Source: Rhizobium sp. ASV20 (GTDB lineage: Bacteria > Pseudomonadota > Alphaproteobacteria > Rhizobiales > Rhizobiaceae). Taken from it: a stretch of 64,000 nt of DNA. Both the position numbers and the translations under genes were made by a program. The notes under the pieces were generated by a model. That model was given only the letters and a program-made list of their open reading frames with translations. It was not told the origin of the DNA and did no database searches. The stretch spans positions 1-64,000 of the forward strand of contig NZ_JAELTU010000002.1 of the NCBI RefSeq assembly GCF_016429015.1, given 5' to 3'. Shown here in pieces: positions 1 through 9,761 of this stretch (position 1 is its first letter; each line of letters begins with the position of its first letter).

Positions 1-528
1 GGCGTGCACCGTGGCGCTGAAGAGAGCTTCGACATCTCGGCCGATCTTGAAGAACTTGCCCGCACCGGCGTGATCGTCGTCTGCGCCGGCGCCAAGGCTA
101 TCCTCGACATTCCGAAGACGCTCGAAGTGCTCGAAACCCGCGGCGTTCCGGTCGTCACCTATGACAGCACCGAATTCCCGGCCTTCTGGTCGCGCTCTTC
201 CGGCCTGCCGAGCCCGCTGACCCTGAACAGCCCCGCTGCGATCGCCAACTTCCAGACCACCCGCGAACAGCTGGGCATCGATGGCGGCATGCTGATCGCC
301 AATCCGGTTCCGGAAGCCGACGAAATCCCGCGCGAGGAAATGGAAATCTACATCGAGCGCGCCCTCGACAGCGCCGCCCGCGACGAGATTGCCGGCAAGG
401 CAGTCACGCCCTACCTCCTCAGCACCATCTTCGACATCACCGAAGGCCGCAGCCTCAAGACCAACATTGCGCTTGTCGAAAACAACGCACGTCTCGGCGC
501 CGAAATCGCGGTTGCTCTGGCGGAATAA
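1..528 (+). CDS. psuG: Pseudouridine-5'-phosphate glycosidase, C-terminal part (cut by window edge)
   Basis: Family knowledge: PsuG (YeiN family) reversibly cleaves pseudouridine 5'-phosphate to uracil and ribose 5-phosphate in the cytoplasm, a step in pseudouridine salvage. The frame is open from base 1, so the N-terminal part lies to the left. The visible 175 or so residues carry the conserved run GGVHRGAEESFDISADL, then VVCAGAKAILDIPKTLE, TYDSTEFPAFW and GGMLIANPVPE, all typical of the family. The kinase partner PsuK would be expected to the left and is not visible. A strong terminator follows at 551-581, so this is the last gene of its transcript. Confidence in the family is high. Confidence 0.92.
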   Translation, partial: GVHRGAEESFDISADLEELARTGVIVVCAGAKAILDIPKTLEVLETRGVPVVTYDSTEFPAFWSRSSGLPSPLTLNSPAAIANFQTTREQLGIDGGMLIANPVPEADEIPREEMEIYIERALDSAARDEIAGKAVTPYLLSTIFDITEGRSLKTNIALVENNARLGAEIAVALAE

Positions 529-550
529 CGAATACTGCCATCACGACAAA

Positions 551-581
551 GGGCCGGGCGTCTCGCAAGACCGCCCGGCCC
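551..581 (+). terminator. Rho-independent terminator after psuG
   Basis: A 10-bp perfect GC-rich stem (551-560 with 572-581) encloses an 11-nt loop and is followed by a short T-containing tract. It lies between psuG and the convergent trpS, so it may serve both strands. Confidence 0.75.
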
Positions 582-600
582 TTTGCATTTCGGGATTCTT

Positions 601-1620
601 TCAAGTCAGCGTAAACAGACCCAGGGCGTTTCGCAGCTCGGCGAGCGTCGCCTCCGTCCGCTCCCTTGCCTTCCGTGTGCCATCGCGCACGATTTCCATG
701 ACATAATCCGGCTCGGCGGCGAAGCGTGCACGGCGCTCGCGGATCGGCGCCAGCAGTGCCTGAAGGACGTCTTCGAGATGTCTCTTCAAGGTGATATCGC
801 CCAGCCCGCCACGACGATAGCGCGCTTTCATATCGTCGATCATCGCCCGGTCTTCACAGAAAGCATCCAGATAGGTGAAGACGACATTTCCTTCCACTTT
901 GCCGGGATCGCTGATCCGCAGGTGTTCAGGATCGGTGTACATGCGCCGCACCGCAGAGCTGATCTCATCGGGCGAAGCCGATAGCGGGATCGCATTGCCC
1001 TGGGATTTGCTCATCTTCGCCTTGCCATCGACACCCGGCAGGCGCCCGACTTTTGGCACCATGGCCGAAGCCTCAACGAGGATCTCGCGCCCGATCTGCC
1101 GATTGAGGCGGCGAACAATCTCGTTGGTCTGCTCGATCAACGGCGCCTGATCCTCGCCGACCGGTACGACCGACGCCTTGAAGGCAGTAATGTCGGCCGC
1201 CTGCGCCACCGGATAGCAGAGGAAACCCGCAGGCACGTCTCGCTCGAAGCCACGCAGCTGGATTTCCGTTTTGATCGTCGGATTGCGCTCGAGGCGGCTG
1301 ACGGTGACGAAATTCAGATAGAGCAGTGTCAGTTCCGCCAGCGCAGGCAGTGCGGATTGGACGCAGATCGTCGTCAGCGCCGGATCGATGCCCACCGCAA
1401 GATAGTCGATGGCAACCTCGATCACGTTGCGCCGAACCTTGTCAGGGTCGTCGGCATTGTCGGTCAGAGCCTGGGTGTCGGCCAGGAGTAAAAATTGCCG
1501 ATGGCTGTGCTGAAGCGCGACACGGCTCTTCAGCGAACCGACATAGTGGCCGAGATGGAGAGGACCGGTAGTTCGGTCGCCCGTCAGGATGATGGGACGG
1601 ATATCGATAGGGGAAGGCAT
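601..1620 (-). CDS. trpS: Tryptophanyl-tRNA synthetase
   Basis: Class I aminoacyl-tRNA synthetase charging tRNA-Trp. The HIGH-type motif is HLGH in [14 protein letters not shown] near the N-terminus, and the KMSKS loop reads KMSKSQG in the second half. The 339 residues fit bacterial TrpRS (about 330-350). The start at 1620 (MPSPIDIRP) is preferred because GGAG lies six bases upstream; an in-frame ATG 18 codons earlier would add an unconserved tail. The reading of the substrate as tryptophan rests on overall resemblance. This could be a second TrpRS copy, since some rhizobia carry more than one, and the window cannot decide this. It is a single gene on the minus strand, 220 bases downstream of cckA. 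Confidence 0.9.
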   Translation of the reverse strand: MPSPIDIRPIILTGDRTTGPLHLGHYVGSLKSRVALQHSHRQFLLLADTQALTDNADDPDKVRRNVIEVAIDYLAVGIDPALTTICVQSALPALAELTLLYLNFVTVSRLERNPTIKTEIQLRGFERDVPAGFLCYPVAQAADITAFKASVVPVGEDQAPLIEQTNEIVRRLNRQIGREILVEASAMVPKVGRLPGVDGKAKMSKSQGNAIPLSASPDEISSAVRRMYTDPEHLRISDPGKVEGNVVFTYLDAFCEDRAMIDDMKARYRRGGLGDITLKRHLEDVLQALLAPIRERRARFAAEPDYVMEIVRDGTRKARERTEATLAELRNALGLFTLT

Positions 1621-1840
1621 TCTTTGCTCCGCAAAAGGAGCCGCCGCAATCGGGAAGGAAACTGAAATGAACATGCCTGCCGGATCACGGCGGCAGGGTC
1701 GATTTCAATATATGACGACTGCCGCTCCTAGAAGGAGCGCCACCACATTTGGCAAATGGACTGTGCAAAATCGTTCATGCGTGGCTGATTACACCTTTGC
1801 GATACAATCGGCAACAGGGAGAGGCTCAATCGCCTCCCGC

Positions 1841-4456
1841 CTATTTATCCAGCGTCTCGCGCACGACCACTGCAAGCTGCTTCAGCGAGAACGGCTTCGG
1901 CAGGAAGCCGAATTGCGCGTCCGCCGGCAGGTTGCGGGCGAAGGCATCCTCCGCATAGCCCGACACGAAGATGAACTTCATATCAGGATATTTCTTGCGC
2001 AGCTCGCGCAGGAGTGAAGGGCCATCCATCTCAGGCATGACCACATCCGACACGACGACATCCACCTGGCCGTCGAGTTCATCCATGATATCGAGCGCTT
2101 CGACACCGGAGCCGGCCTCATAGACGGTATAGCCGCGCGTCTCGAGCATGCGCTTGCCGCCTCTACGCACGGCCTCTTCGTCTTCAACCAGAAGAACGAC
2201 CGCGGATTTTCCGGTCAGATCGGCCGGTTCCTCCGCAGGGGCGACAGCTGCAACGCTCTGGTCCATCGCAGCGACGTCGCGGCTTTCCGGCGCCTTGGTT
2301 TCCGTGACGGCAGGAATTTCGACAATATGGCGCGGCAGGAAGATGCGGAAGGTCGTTCCCTTGCCGACTTCCGATTCCGGCTGGATGTAACCACCGGATT
2401 GCTTGACGATACCGTAGACCATCGCCAGCCCGAGACCGGTGCCCTTCCCGACTTCCTTGGTGGTGAAGAAGGGCTCGAAGATCTTGTCCAAAATCTCGGG
2501 TGCGATGCCGGTGCCGGTATCGCTGACCTCGATGAGAACCATGTCCTCATGCGGCAGATAGGGGTAATTGAAGGCGCTGACATCGGTCGCGAGCAAATTG
2601 CGGGTGCGCAGCGTCAGCATACCGCCGCCCGGCATCGCATCGCGAGCGTTGACGCAGAGATTGATAATCACCTGCTCGAACTGCGACAGGTCCGTTTTCA
2701 CCGGCCAGAGATCGCGACCATAATCGACGTCGAGCTTGACATGCGTACCCGACAGCAGCCGGTCCACCAGCATGCGCAGATCGCCGATCACATCGGTCAA
2801 GTTGAGCACGGTCGGCCGCATGGTCTGCTTGCGCGAGAAGGCCAGCAGCTGGCGAACGAGCACCGCCGCACGATTGGCGTTGCGCTTGATTTCCATCAGA
2901 TCAGCAAAGCTGGCATCGGAGGGCCGTGCCTGCAGCAGCAGGTGATCGGACGACAGCAGGATCGCAGTCAGCACGTTATTGAAGTCATGGGCAATGCCAC
3001 CGGCGAGCGTGCCGACGGCATTGAGCTTCTGCGTCTGCGCCATCTGCGTCTCGAGCGCTTTCTGCTCGGTTACTTCGACGGCATAGACGATGGCCGCCTC
3101 CTCCGGTGCCTCGTCGGTCTGGTCGATGACGGCATTGACGTAGAAGCGGAAATGCCTCGTATCGTCTTTCGGATTACGGGAATCGATGGGTGGAATATCG
3201 CCCTGCCGATCCTTGGCGGCAGCCAGTGCCTGCTGCAGCCGGGACCGGTCGCTCTCGTTGACAATGGTTTCAAGCGCCGCGCCGCGCTCGATATCGTCGC
3301 GTGATACCAGATCCGAGAAAAGCTTCAGGAACGGCGCATTGGTGCGCAGAATGCGGCCATTGCCGTCGACGGACGCGATCGCCATCGGTGTATTGTTGAA
3401 GAAGCGGCTGAAGCGCATCGCCGCAGCCGATGCCGATTGCTCGGTGTCGCCGCCATTTTGCCGCGTGAGCACGATGGTGCGGCTTTCTCCCGGGGCACCG
3501 TCGCGCATCGACGTGACGCTATGGACGATCTGCACCGGCAGGCTCTGGCCGTTGGAACGCCGCAGGTCGAGATCGAGCGTCACCGTCTTTTTGAAGCCTG
3601 GCTCCGCCTGCACGGACTGGATCAGCGCCAGTCCCTCTCCGGCCACGAGATCGCCGATCGTCATCGATCCCGGCACGAATTTCGTCAGGTCGAAACCGAG
3701 CCATTCCGCCAACGTCGCATTAAGATAGAAGATTTCGCCCTTGCGTCCCGCGGAGAAGAAACCGGCCGGCGCATGGTCGAGATAATCGATCGCGTTTTGA
3801 AGTTCCTTGAAAAAGCGCTCCTGATCGTCGCGCTCGGAAGTGATATCGGTGATCTGCCAGATGTGCAGTGCCGTATTGCCGCCCTGCTCCGGCTGCAATA
3901 CCCGCGCTTTCAATCGATACCAATGGGCCGTCTGTCCGATCCCATTGAAGGGACCAAGCGGCTTCAGAAGCCGGAACTCTTCCGATCCCTCCTTGCCATC
4001 GCGCAAACCATTGGCCAGGCGGTAGAGGGCCTCGTTCGACTCGCGGTTGCGAGAAAGCAGCGTCTCGAGCGACTGCACCTCGGTCGCCTTGGTAGCACCC
4101 GTGAGCCGCCCATAGGCAGCATTGGCATAAACGATGCGCCCCTTCTCATCCGTGATCAGCGTCCCATCCGGATGGCTGTTCAGGAACGAGCGTGCGAGGC
4201 TATCGGACTGAGGTTGCGGCATGACCTCGACGAAACCGATGATCGACGAGACCAGGAAGAAAATGCCAACCATGGCAAGAATGCCGAGACCGCCGAGCAC
4301 GGCCTCGTTGTCGAGCTGGCTTTTGAACAGGACGAAGGCGGCCGCGGCGGCCATGAGAACGAGCGCAAGCAAAATGATGCGCAGCACGGTTCCGGAACGA
4401 ACCCCGCGATCCACCAGCGGCACGCTATACTCGTCGGACGGACGCTGCTTCGTCAT
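1841..4456 (-). CDS. cckA: Hybrid sensor histidine kinase CckA (cell-cycle phosphorelay)
   Basis: Family knowledge: CckA starts the CckA-ChpT-CtrA/CpdR phosphorelay that controls the alphaproteobacterial cell cycle. The 871-residue protein has two membrane helices (about 24-44 and 53-77), PAS-like sensor regions, and a HisKA domain with the phospho-accepting His at about 490 in [12 protein letters not shown]. An ATPase domain follows, with N/G boxes seen as DTGTGIAPE and [15 protein letters not shown]. The C-terminal receiver has its Asp at about 804 in [12 protein letters not shown]. This domain order is that of CckA. The start at 4456 ([10 protein letters not shown]) has GAGGGG close upstream; the open frame extends 51 codons further without conserved character. 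Divergent from a FliO-like gene, with a 16-bp palindrome between them. Confidence 0.93.
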   Translation of the reverse strand: MTKQRPSDEYSVPLVDRGVRSGTVLRIILLALVLMAAAAAFVLFKSQLDNEAVLGGLGILAMVGIFFLVSSIIGFVEVMPQPQSDSLARSFLNSHPDGTLITDEKGRIVYANAAYGRLTGATKATEVQSLETLLSRNRESNEALYRLANGLRDGKEGSEEFRLLKPLGPFNGIGQTAHWYRLKARVLQPEQGGNTALHIWQITDITSERDDQERFFKELQNAIDYLDHAPAGFFSAGRKGEIFYLNATLAEWLGFDLTKFVPGSMTIGDLVAGEGLALIQSVQAEPGFKKTVTLDLDLRRSNGQSLPVQIVHSVTSMRDGAPGESRTIVLTRQNGGDTEQSASAAAMRFSRFFNNTPMAIASVDGNGRILRTNAPFLKLFSDLVSRDDIERGAALETIVNESDRSRLQQALAAAKDRQGDIPPIDSRNPKDDTRHFRFYVNAVIDQTDEAPEEAAIVYAVEVTEQKALETQMAQTQKLNAVGTLAGGIAHDFNNVLTAILLSSDHLLLQARPSDASFADLMEIKRNANRAAVLVRQLLAFSRKQTMRPTVLNLTDVIGDLRMLVDRLLSGTHVKLDVDYGRDLWPVKTDLSQFEQVIINLCVNARDAMPGGGMLTLRTRNLLATDVSAFNYPYLPHEDMVLIEVSDTGTGIAPEILDKIFEPFFTTKEVGKGTGLGLAMVYGIVKQSGGYIQPESEVGKGTTFRIFLPRHIVEIPAVTETKAPESRDVAAMDQSVAAVAPAEEPADLTGKSAVVLLVEDEEAVRRGGKRMLETRGYTVYEAGSGVEALDIMDELDGQVDVVVSDVVMPEMDGPSLLRELRKKYPDMKFIFVSGYAEDAFARNLPADAQFGFLPKPFSLKQLAVVVRETLDK

Positions 4457-4678
4457 AAACCCCTCGTCTGTGCCGTTCTCCTCGCGACATGTCATGGACA
4501 TTGCGGATCGCCAGAGTCGGACCTTGCGAATCTTCTTTACCAATTTGCATGACAGGCAAAAAGCTTTGCTGGGCGAGAAAGGCTTGAATTCACAAGCAAG
4601 AGAGCCCAAGAGGCTACAATCGCATCTTGTATCCGGCTAGATCCTGTCCTTATGATCGCCGCATAGCAAAGCCAAAGT

Positions 4679-4694
4679 CAAAGTATCTACTTTG
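4679..4694. promoter_or_regulatory. 16-bp palindrome between cckA and the FliO-like gene
   Basis: CAAAGTA-TC-TACTTTG is a perfect 7-2-7 inverted repeat 52 bases before the start of the rightward gene, inside the 290-base divergent region. Its size and symmetry suit a dimeric regulator site. The regulator is unknown. Confidence 0.4.
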
Positions 4695-4746
4695 CAGTAG
4701 TTGCACCTCGGCCGCGACATCGGGGACAAATACGGAGTATCTCGAC

Positions 4747-5691
4747 ATGTGGGACGACATCGCCGGAGCCTACGGCAGCCGCTTTTTTCTCGCAGCCGGC
4801 GGGGTTGCCCTCGCCCTTCTCTTGCTTGTTGGCGTTCTTTGGATCTTGCGCAACCGGGCGCCATCACCCTTTGTGCGCGGCGGCAAGAACCGCCAGCCGC
4901 GCCTTCAAGTACTGGATGCTGCCGCCGTCGATGCGCGCCGACGGCTCGTGCTTGTGCGACGCGATGGCGTCGAGCATCTTATCATGATCGGCGGTCCGAC
5001 CGATATCGTCATCGAATCCGGCATCTCCGATCCGAACAAGGCAGGTGCCGCAACATCGCTCGACATTTCCTCCGCCACATCCGAGAACCGTCCGCTGTCG
5101 CGACAGAGGGCGGCCGAGCTGGATAGCCCGCCAGCCGCACCTCCCGCGGAGCGCCAGCAGCCCGCGGAAGACAGGCTCGAAGCCTATCTGCGCTCTGAGC
5201 CAGTTGTAGCCGCAACGCCGAAGCCAGCACCGCAGCCGGTCGAGCGCGCGCCTCAGCCGATCGTACCTCCATCGGTCGTACCTCCACCACAGCAAGCAAC
5301 GCAGCAGCAAGCAGCGCAGCCGGCACCCATTATCACCGAGGCCGAGGCCGCCGACATATTGGACGCAGCACGCCATACCGTGCTGCCGCCGCAACCGGCA
5401 CGACCGACGCCGGTCGAGCCGACCGTCACTGCGCCAGCCGCCTCCGCCGATGCCGGCAACGATTTCCAGAAGATCTTGGAAGCGGAAATGTCGAAGAACT
5501 TGACGGCCGAGCGGATCATTCCAAACGCTCCGCCCCAGCGCCAGGTTCAGCAGCAGCCGGCGGTTTCTGCCAACCAGTCTCCTGCGCAACGTATTGAGCC
5601 GGAACTTGCTCCGATGACCGGGGCAGATAGCGCCCTTCAGAAGGAAGTGGCTCGCATCTTCGGCGAAATGAGCGTCAGCCGCGACAAATAG
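4747..5691 (+). CDS. FliO-like membrane protein with long Pro/Gln/Ala-rich tail
   Basis: The 314-residue product has one N-terminal membrane helix (about residues 14-36, LAAGGVALALLLLVGVLWIL). A short basic cytoplasmic domain follows (RQPRLQVLDAAAVDARRRLVLVRRDGVEHLIMIGGPTDIVIE), which resembles the FliO domain of flagellar export proteins. The remaining 180 residues are low-complexity, rich in Pro, Gln and Ala, ending in a short acidic-basic segment. Start at 4747 (MWDDIAGAYG) fits the membrane helix; an earlier ATG at 4627 adds an unlikely extension. No other flagellar gene is nearby, so a flagellar role is only inferred from the domain. Beside cckA; the function in rhizobia is uncertain. 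Confidence 0.7.
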   Translation: MWDDIAGAYGSRFFLAAGGVALALLLLVGVLWILRNRAPSPFVRGGKNRQPRLQVLDAAAVDARRRLVLVRRDGVEHLIMIGGPTDIVIESGISDPNKAGAATSLDISSATSENRPLSRQRAAELDSPPAAPPAERQQPAEDRLEAYLRSEPVVAATPKPAPQPVERAPQPIVPPSVVPPPQQATQQQAAQPAPIITEAEAADILDAARHTVLPPQPARPTPVEPTVTAPAASADAGNDFQKILEAEMSKNLTAERIIPNAPPQRQVQQQPAVSANQSPAQRIEPELAPMTGADSALQKEVARIFGEMSVSRDK

Positions 5692-5717
5692 AATGAAGCC
5701 GGCAACGTCCCAGAATC

Positions 5718-5752
5718 AAAAAGGCACGGCGAGTTTCCCGCCGTGCCTTTAT
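5718..5752. terminator. Bidirectional terminator between the FliO-like gene and dksA
   Basis: A 12-bp stem (5720-5731 with 5739-5750) has A residues on its left and T residues on its right, so it can stop both convergent genes. Confidence 0.85.
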
Positions 5753-5782
5753 TATTCGTTCCGGTCGAAACCGACCGTCCCG

Positions 5783-6202
5783 TTACTCGTCGCGATAAAC
5801 CTTCTCGCGGCGCTCATGACGTTCCTGCGCTTCGATCGACAAGGTGGCGATCGGACGTGCGTCGAGACGCTTGAGGCCGATCGGTTCGCCGGTTTCTTCA
5901 CAGTAGCCGTAAGTGCCGTCTTCAATACGCTGCAAGGCGGCATCGATTTTAGAAATAAGTTTACGCTGGCGGTCTCGAGCCCGAAGTTCGATGGCTCTGT
6001 CCGTTTCTGAGGAAGCCCGATCGGCGAGATCGGGATGGTTTGCGCTTTCTTCTGCCAGGTGGTCCAGGGTTTCGCGCGCTTCTCTTAGGATATCGTTTTT
6101 CCAGGCGATCAGCTTCGCTCTGAAATAAGCTCGCTGATTTAGGTTCATGAACTCCTCGTCTTCCGAGGGCACGTAGTTACTAAGATCGATCTTCTCACTC
6201 AA
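5783..6202 (-). CDS. dksA: DksA/TraR-family RNA polymerase-binding regulator, single-cysteine type
   Basis: Family knowledge: DksA enters the secondary channel of RNA polymerase and works with ppGpp. The protein has the acidic N-terminus, coiled-coil segment (about 30-95) and C-terminal globular domain of DksA. Of the four zinc ligands only the first remains, C101 in YGYCEETGEPIG; the others are T104, S122 and A125, at exactly the spacing of the E. coli cysteines. This matches the single-Cys, zinc-independent DksA known from alphaproteobacteria. A TTG start at 6202 is chosen because AGGAG lies seven bases upstream. The in-frame ATG at 6223 lacks a usable site and would leave about a 10-base leader from the promoter at 6240-6268. 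Length 139 residues. Confidence 0.88.
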   Translation of the reverse strand: MSEKIDLSNYVPSEDEEFMNLNQRAYFRAKLIAWKNDILREARETLDHLAEESANHPDLADRASSETDRAIELRARDRQRKLISKIDAALQRIEDGTYGYCEETGEPIGLKRLDARPIATLSIEAQERHERREKVYRDE

Positions 6203-6239
6203 CGCGATTCTCCTGAAGAACATCTCTTATGGCGGGGTG

Positions 6240-6268
6240 TATATCCCAACCGCTAGTGCCGATTCAAG
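6240..6268 (-). promoter_or_regulatory. Sigma70-type promoter for dksA
   Basis: Read on the minus strand, CTTGAA (6263-6268) is separated by 17 bases from GATATA (6240-6245), close to the rhizobial CTTGAC-N17-CTATAT consensus. The expected RNA start near 6233 leaves about 30 bases before the TTG start. Confidence 0.5.
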
Positions 6269-6482
6269 CCAAATAGACGCTGTCAACCGATTTTTAAATT
6301 TGTCATAAATTTCGGCTAAGTGTATATTTTTTCATCATATATTGTCTTCATCAGAAAATCGGCATTTTCACAACCTTGGCAAAACCATGTGTCGGACCGC
6401 GATTCGGCCAGTCTCGCGGCGGTTGACGGCAAGGGCGAAGAGACGCTACCTGATTGTCGAAATCGAGCTCCGGAATTTCATC

Positions 6483-6974
6483 ATGACCAGCCTCTTGCCA
6501 CCGCCATCTAGGATCTTTCTCCTGCGTCATGCCGAAGCTCAGCACGCCGTACCCGGGCAGAAGGATTTCGATCGCCCGCTGAACGAGAATGGCTACGCTG
6601 CTGCTGAAATTGTCGCCGATGAAGCTGCTGAAAAAGGCTACAAACCGGATCTGATCATTTCCTCGACTGCGCTTCGCTGCCGCCAGACGGCCGAGACTGT
6701 GCGGCGAGTCGTCAACCCCTCAACCGAACTGCGCTTCGTCGATGCGATCTACAACGGAACGGTCGACATCTACCTCTCGCTCATCGCATCGCAGACCGAC
6801 CGGCAATCCCTAATGCTGGTGGCGCATAACCCGACCATCGAACAGACGCTTGAGGCCTTGATCGGCCACGAGGCGCTGGGACGCACGCTTCCGCATGGCT
6901 TTCCGACAGCAGGCCTTGCTGTCGTCGATGCAACGGCATCCGGCTGGTCGCTGACGGATTTCATCTCCGAATAG
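6483..6974 (+). CDS. sixA: SixA-type histidine phosphatase
   Basis: Histidine phosphatase superfamily (phosphoglycerate-mutase fold). The catalytic motif LLRHAEAQ lies near residue 15 and the second His occurs in LMLVAHNPTIEQT. The 163-residue size matches SixA, which removes phosphate from histidine phosphotransfer domains or from phospho-NPr. The start at 6483 (MTSLLPPPSRI) puts the RHA motif at the normal distance and has GGAA seven bases upstream; earlier in-frame ATGs from 6342 add a poorly conserved leader. The substrate is inferred from the family only. It stands alone, divergent from dksA. Confidence 0.8.
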   Translation: MTSLLPPPSRIFLLRHAEAQHAVPGQKDFDRPLNENGYAAAEIVADEAAEKGYKPDLIISSTALRCRQTAETVRRVVNPSTELRFVDAIYNGTVDIYLSLIASQTDRQSLMLVAHNPTIEQTLEALIGHEALGRTLPHGFPTAGLAVVDATASGWSLTDFISE

Positions 6975-7099
6975 AAAGAGTATCCGGCGCTGGGACGCGG
7001 TCACGCATTGGCCAGATGCAGTATCGTCAACCGCTCATCTTTTCTGCGCAAGTTTTGCTTCCTATATTCACCGTCACGCTGTCACCCAGGGATCCCGCC

Positions 7100-8575
7100 T
7101 TGCCGCCAAGCCTGACCTCCTTTACCGACGACGCCCTCATCGCCTTCGACAATCTCGCGGACCGCGCCGCCGGGCTGGTCAATCCGACGATTCGACTGGG
7201 GGTGACCGGCCTGTCCCGGTCCGGCAAGACCGTCTTCATATCATCACTGGTGCACAATCTACTGAACGGCGGCCGCCTGCCGCTGTTCGAGCCCGTGCAA
7301 TCCGGCCGCGTTTCGGCTGTTCGGCTGGAGCCCCAACCTGACGATGCCGTGCCACGCTTTCAGTACGAGGATCATATCCGGGCGCTGGTCAAGGAGCGCA
7401 TCTGGCCGGATTCGACCCGGGCGATCTCCGAATTGCGCATCACGCTCGACTATCAAAGCGCCAGCGGCTGGAACCGGCTGTTTTCCCCCGGCCGCCTTTC
7501 CATCGACATCGTCGACTACCCCGGCGAATGGCTGCTCGACCTGCCGCTGCTTGGAAAGGATTTTCGCACCTTCAGCGAGGAGACGCTCGCTCTGGCGAAT
7601 ACCGGCATCCGGGCCGAACTATCGCGTCACTGGTTGGGGACAGCGATGGGGGCCGATATCGCCGCGACAGCCGATGAAATGACGGCGCGGGACCTTGCCA
7701 CTGCCTTCGCCGATTATCTGAAGGCCTGCAAATCCGACGAACGCTCGCTGTCGACGCTGCCGCCGGGCCGCTTCCTTTTGCCCGGCGATCTCGATGGTTC
7801 GCCTGCTCTCACTTTCGCGCCGCTGAAATTGCCGGCGGAAGGCACCGCACCAAAGGGTTCGCTCTGGTCGATGATGGAACGCCGCTACGAGGCTTACAAG
7901 TCGGTCGTGGTCAAACCCTTCTTTCGCGAACACTTCGCCCGTCTTGACCGCCAGATCGTTCTCGTCGATGCGTTGCAGGCCATCAATCGCGGTCCTGAGG
8001 CCGTTCAGGATCTCGAGCGCGCGCTGACGGATGTGCTTGCCTGCTTCCGTCCCGGCAACAACTCCCTGTTTTCGTCGCTGCTTGGCCGGCGCATCGATCG
8101 CGTGCTGGTGGCTGCCACCAAGGCGGACCATCTCCATCACGAGAGCCACGACCGGCTGGAGGCACTCACCCGCCGCCTGGTCGAGCGCGCCATCGAGCGG
8201 ATCGGCATGGCAGGCGCCGGCATCGAAGTCATGGCGCTAGCCTCCGTGCGTGCAACTCGTGAGGCGACGGTTACGCGCGATGGAGAGACGCTTCCCGTCA
8301 TCGTCGGCACGCCGATGGACAATGAAACGATTGCCGGTGAGACGTTCGACGGCAATCGCAAGACGGCCGTCTTTCCCGGCGACCTTCCCGTTAGTCCGCA
8401 TTGGCTGTTCGAAGCTCTTGAATCGGATGGATCGAAGGTCCACCTGCCGGAGGTGAATGTGGTGCGCTTCCGTCCGCCGGAACTGGACGAAGCCAATGGC
8501 GGCATCAAACTGGCGGTGCCGCATATTCGCCTCGATCGCGCCATGCAATTCCTGTTCGGAGACCGTCTCGCATGA
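7100..8575 (+). CDS. YcjX-family P-loop GTPase-like protein
   Basis: Proteobacterial YcjX family, conserved with YcjF and linked in enterics to phage-shock and stress regulons; the molecular role is unknown. The P-loop GLSRSGKT is at about residues 37-44, followed by DIVDYPGEWLLDLPLLG, which resembles the G3/switch region, and VAATKADH, the N/TKxD-like guanine site. A TTG start at 7100 is preferred because AGGGA lies seven bases upstream. The alternative ATG at 7016 adds 28 residues without a clear ribosome site. The stop overlaps the next gene by four bases (ATGA), showing translational coupling. Length 491 residues. Confidence 0.82.
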   Translation: MPPSLTSFTDDALIAFDNLADRAAGLVNPTIRLGVTGLSRSGKTVFISSLVHNLLNGGRLPLFEPVQSGRVSAVRLEPQPDDAVPRFQYEDHIRALVKERIWPDSTRAISELRITLDYQSASGWNRLFSPGRLSIDIVDYPGEWLLDLPLLGKDFRTFSEETLALANTGIRAELSRHWLGTAMGADIAATADEMTARDLATAFADYLKACKSDERSLSTLPPGRFLLPGDLDGSPALTFAPLKLPAEGTAPKGSLWSMMERRYEAYKSVVVKPFFREHFARLDRQIVLVDALQAINRGPEAVQDLERALTDVLACFRPGNNSLFSSLLGRRIDRVLVAATKADHLHHESHDRLEALTRRLVERAIERIGMAGAGIEVMALASVRATREATVTRDGETLPVIVGTPMDNETIAGETFDGNRKTAVFPGDLPVSPHWLFEALESDGSKVHLPEVNVVRFRPPELDEANGGIKLAVPHIRLDRAMQFLFGDRLA

Positions 8576-9657
8576 CGAAGCCGACCGCAAACGAACCCGG
8601 CGAGATCGCCCGCCGCCCGGCAGCCTTCACGCTCGACCCGAGCGAGACGAAATCGAAGGCTGCCCCCGAAACCGTGCGCCGCAAGCCTCAGAGCTTCGAT
8701 ACCGAGATCGTGCTTACGCCGGACGAGGAAGATCCTTTCATCAACCCTGCCTTGGACCCGGCATTCGCCGGAACCGCCGAGGCAAAACCGCGTCGCCGCG
8801 GCTTTTCCTTCGGCAAGGTCGCGCTGAGCGCGCTCGGCATTCTCATATCGCTTGCCTTCGGCCTCTGGACCGATCAGCTCATCCGCAATCTGTTCAGTCG
8901 CGCCGATTGGCTCGGCTACACCGCCCTTGCCGTGGTCGCTGTCGGTATTCTCGCGGTGCTCGCGATCGTCGTCAGGGAAACCGCGGGCATGATGCGGCTC
9001 GCCGCCGTGCAAACCATAAAGGCGGAGGCAGAGGCTGCCATCGTGGAGACGCGACCGGCGCGGGCCAAGGCACTGGTGAAGCGCCTCTGCGTCATTCTCG
9101 AAGCCAATCCGGAAACCGCCAGGGGGCGCGCCACGCTGAAGGCCGCGGAAGACGACATTATCGACGCACCGCAACTGATCGACCTGGCGGAACGCGAGCT
9201 CCTCGGCCCGCTCGACCGACGCGCCAGGACACTCATCCTCGGCGCATCGAAGCGCGTCTCGGTGGTCACAGCCATCAGCCCGCGCGCGCTCGTCGACATT
9301 CTCTATGTTCTCTTCGAGGCGGCGAAGCTGGTCCGTGCCATGGCGGAACTCTACGGCGGAAGACCCGGCACGCTCGGAATGGTCAGGTTGATGCGTGATG
9401 TGCTCGCCCATTTGGCCGTTACCGGGTCGATCGCAGTGGGCGACAGCATCGTTCAACAACTGATCGGTCATGGTCTGGCGTCCAAGCTTTCGGCACGACT
9501 CGGCGAAGGGGTCGTCAACGGCATGATGACGGCAAGGATCGGAATAGCTGCGATGGATCTCTGCAGGCCGCTCGCCTTCAAGGCGCTCAAACGGCCCGGT
9601 ATTGCCGACTTCGCCGGCGACCTTGCACCCAACGTCAGCGGGCGCTCCGCAACGTAA
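8572..9657 (+). CDS. YcjF/DUF697-family membrane protein
   Basis: The 361-residue partner of the upstream YcjX-like gene starts inside its stop codon. An N-terminal charged region of about 80 residues precedes two membrane helices (about 83-102 and 112-134), then a long cytoplasmic domain of the DUF697/TIGR01620 type with ETAGMMRLAAVQ and a C-terminal hydrophobic amphipathic region. YcjF proteins are inner-membrane proteins of unknown activity that travel with YcjX. The coupled arrangement supports a common complex, which is an inference. The last residues are GRSAT. Confidence 0.82.
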   Translation: MTKPTANEPGEIARRPAAFTLDPSETKSKAAPETVRRKPQSFDTEIVLTPDEEDPFINPALDPAFAGTAEAKPRRRGFSFGKVALSALGILISLAFGLWTDQLIRNLFSRADWLGYTALAVVAVGILAVLAIVVRETAGMMRLAAVQTIKAEAEAAIVETRPARAKALVKRLCVILEANPETARGRATLKAAEDDIIDAPQLIDLAERELLGPLDRRARTLILGASKRVSVVTAISPRALVDILYVLFEAAKLVRAMAELYGGRPGTLGMVRLMRDVLAHLAVTGSIAVGDSIVQQLIGHGLASKLSARLGEGVVNGMMTARIGIAAMDLCRPLAFKALKRPGIADFAGDLAPNVSGRSAT

Positions 9658-9761
9658 ACGCCTGCAAACCGGGCTTCACAGAGCGCAAGAAACCAAGCAT
9701 TAACCATTCTCAGGCAAAAGTAGGAACCAATTATACAGTTCCGCCTCGCTAGGGAATGTCC

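Noticed and set aside
9697..9715. TTAACC near 9700 as a CtrA site for the exported protein gene
   Set aside because: Only one half-site is present; no second TTAA at the required distance.
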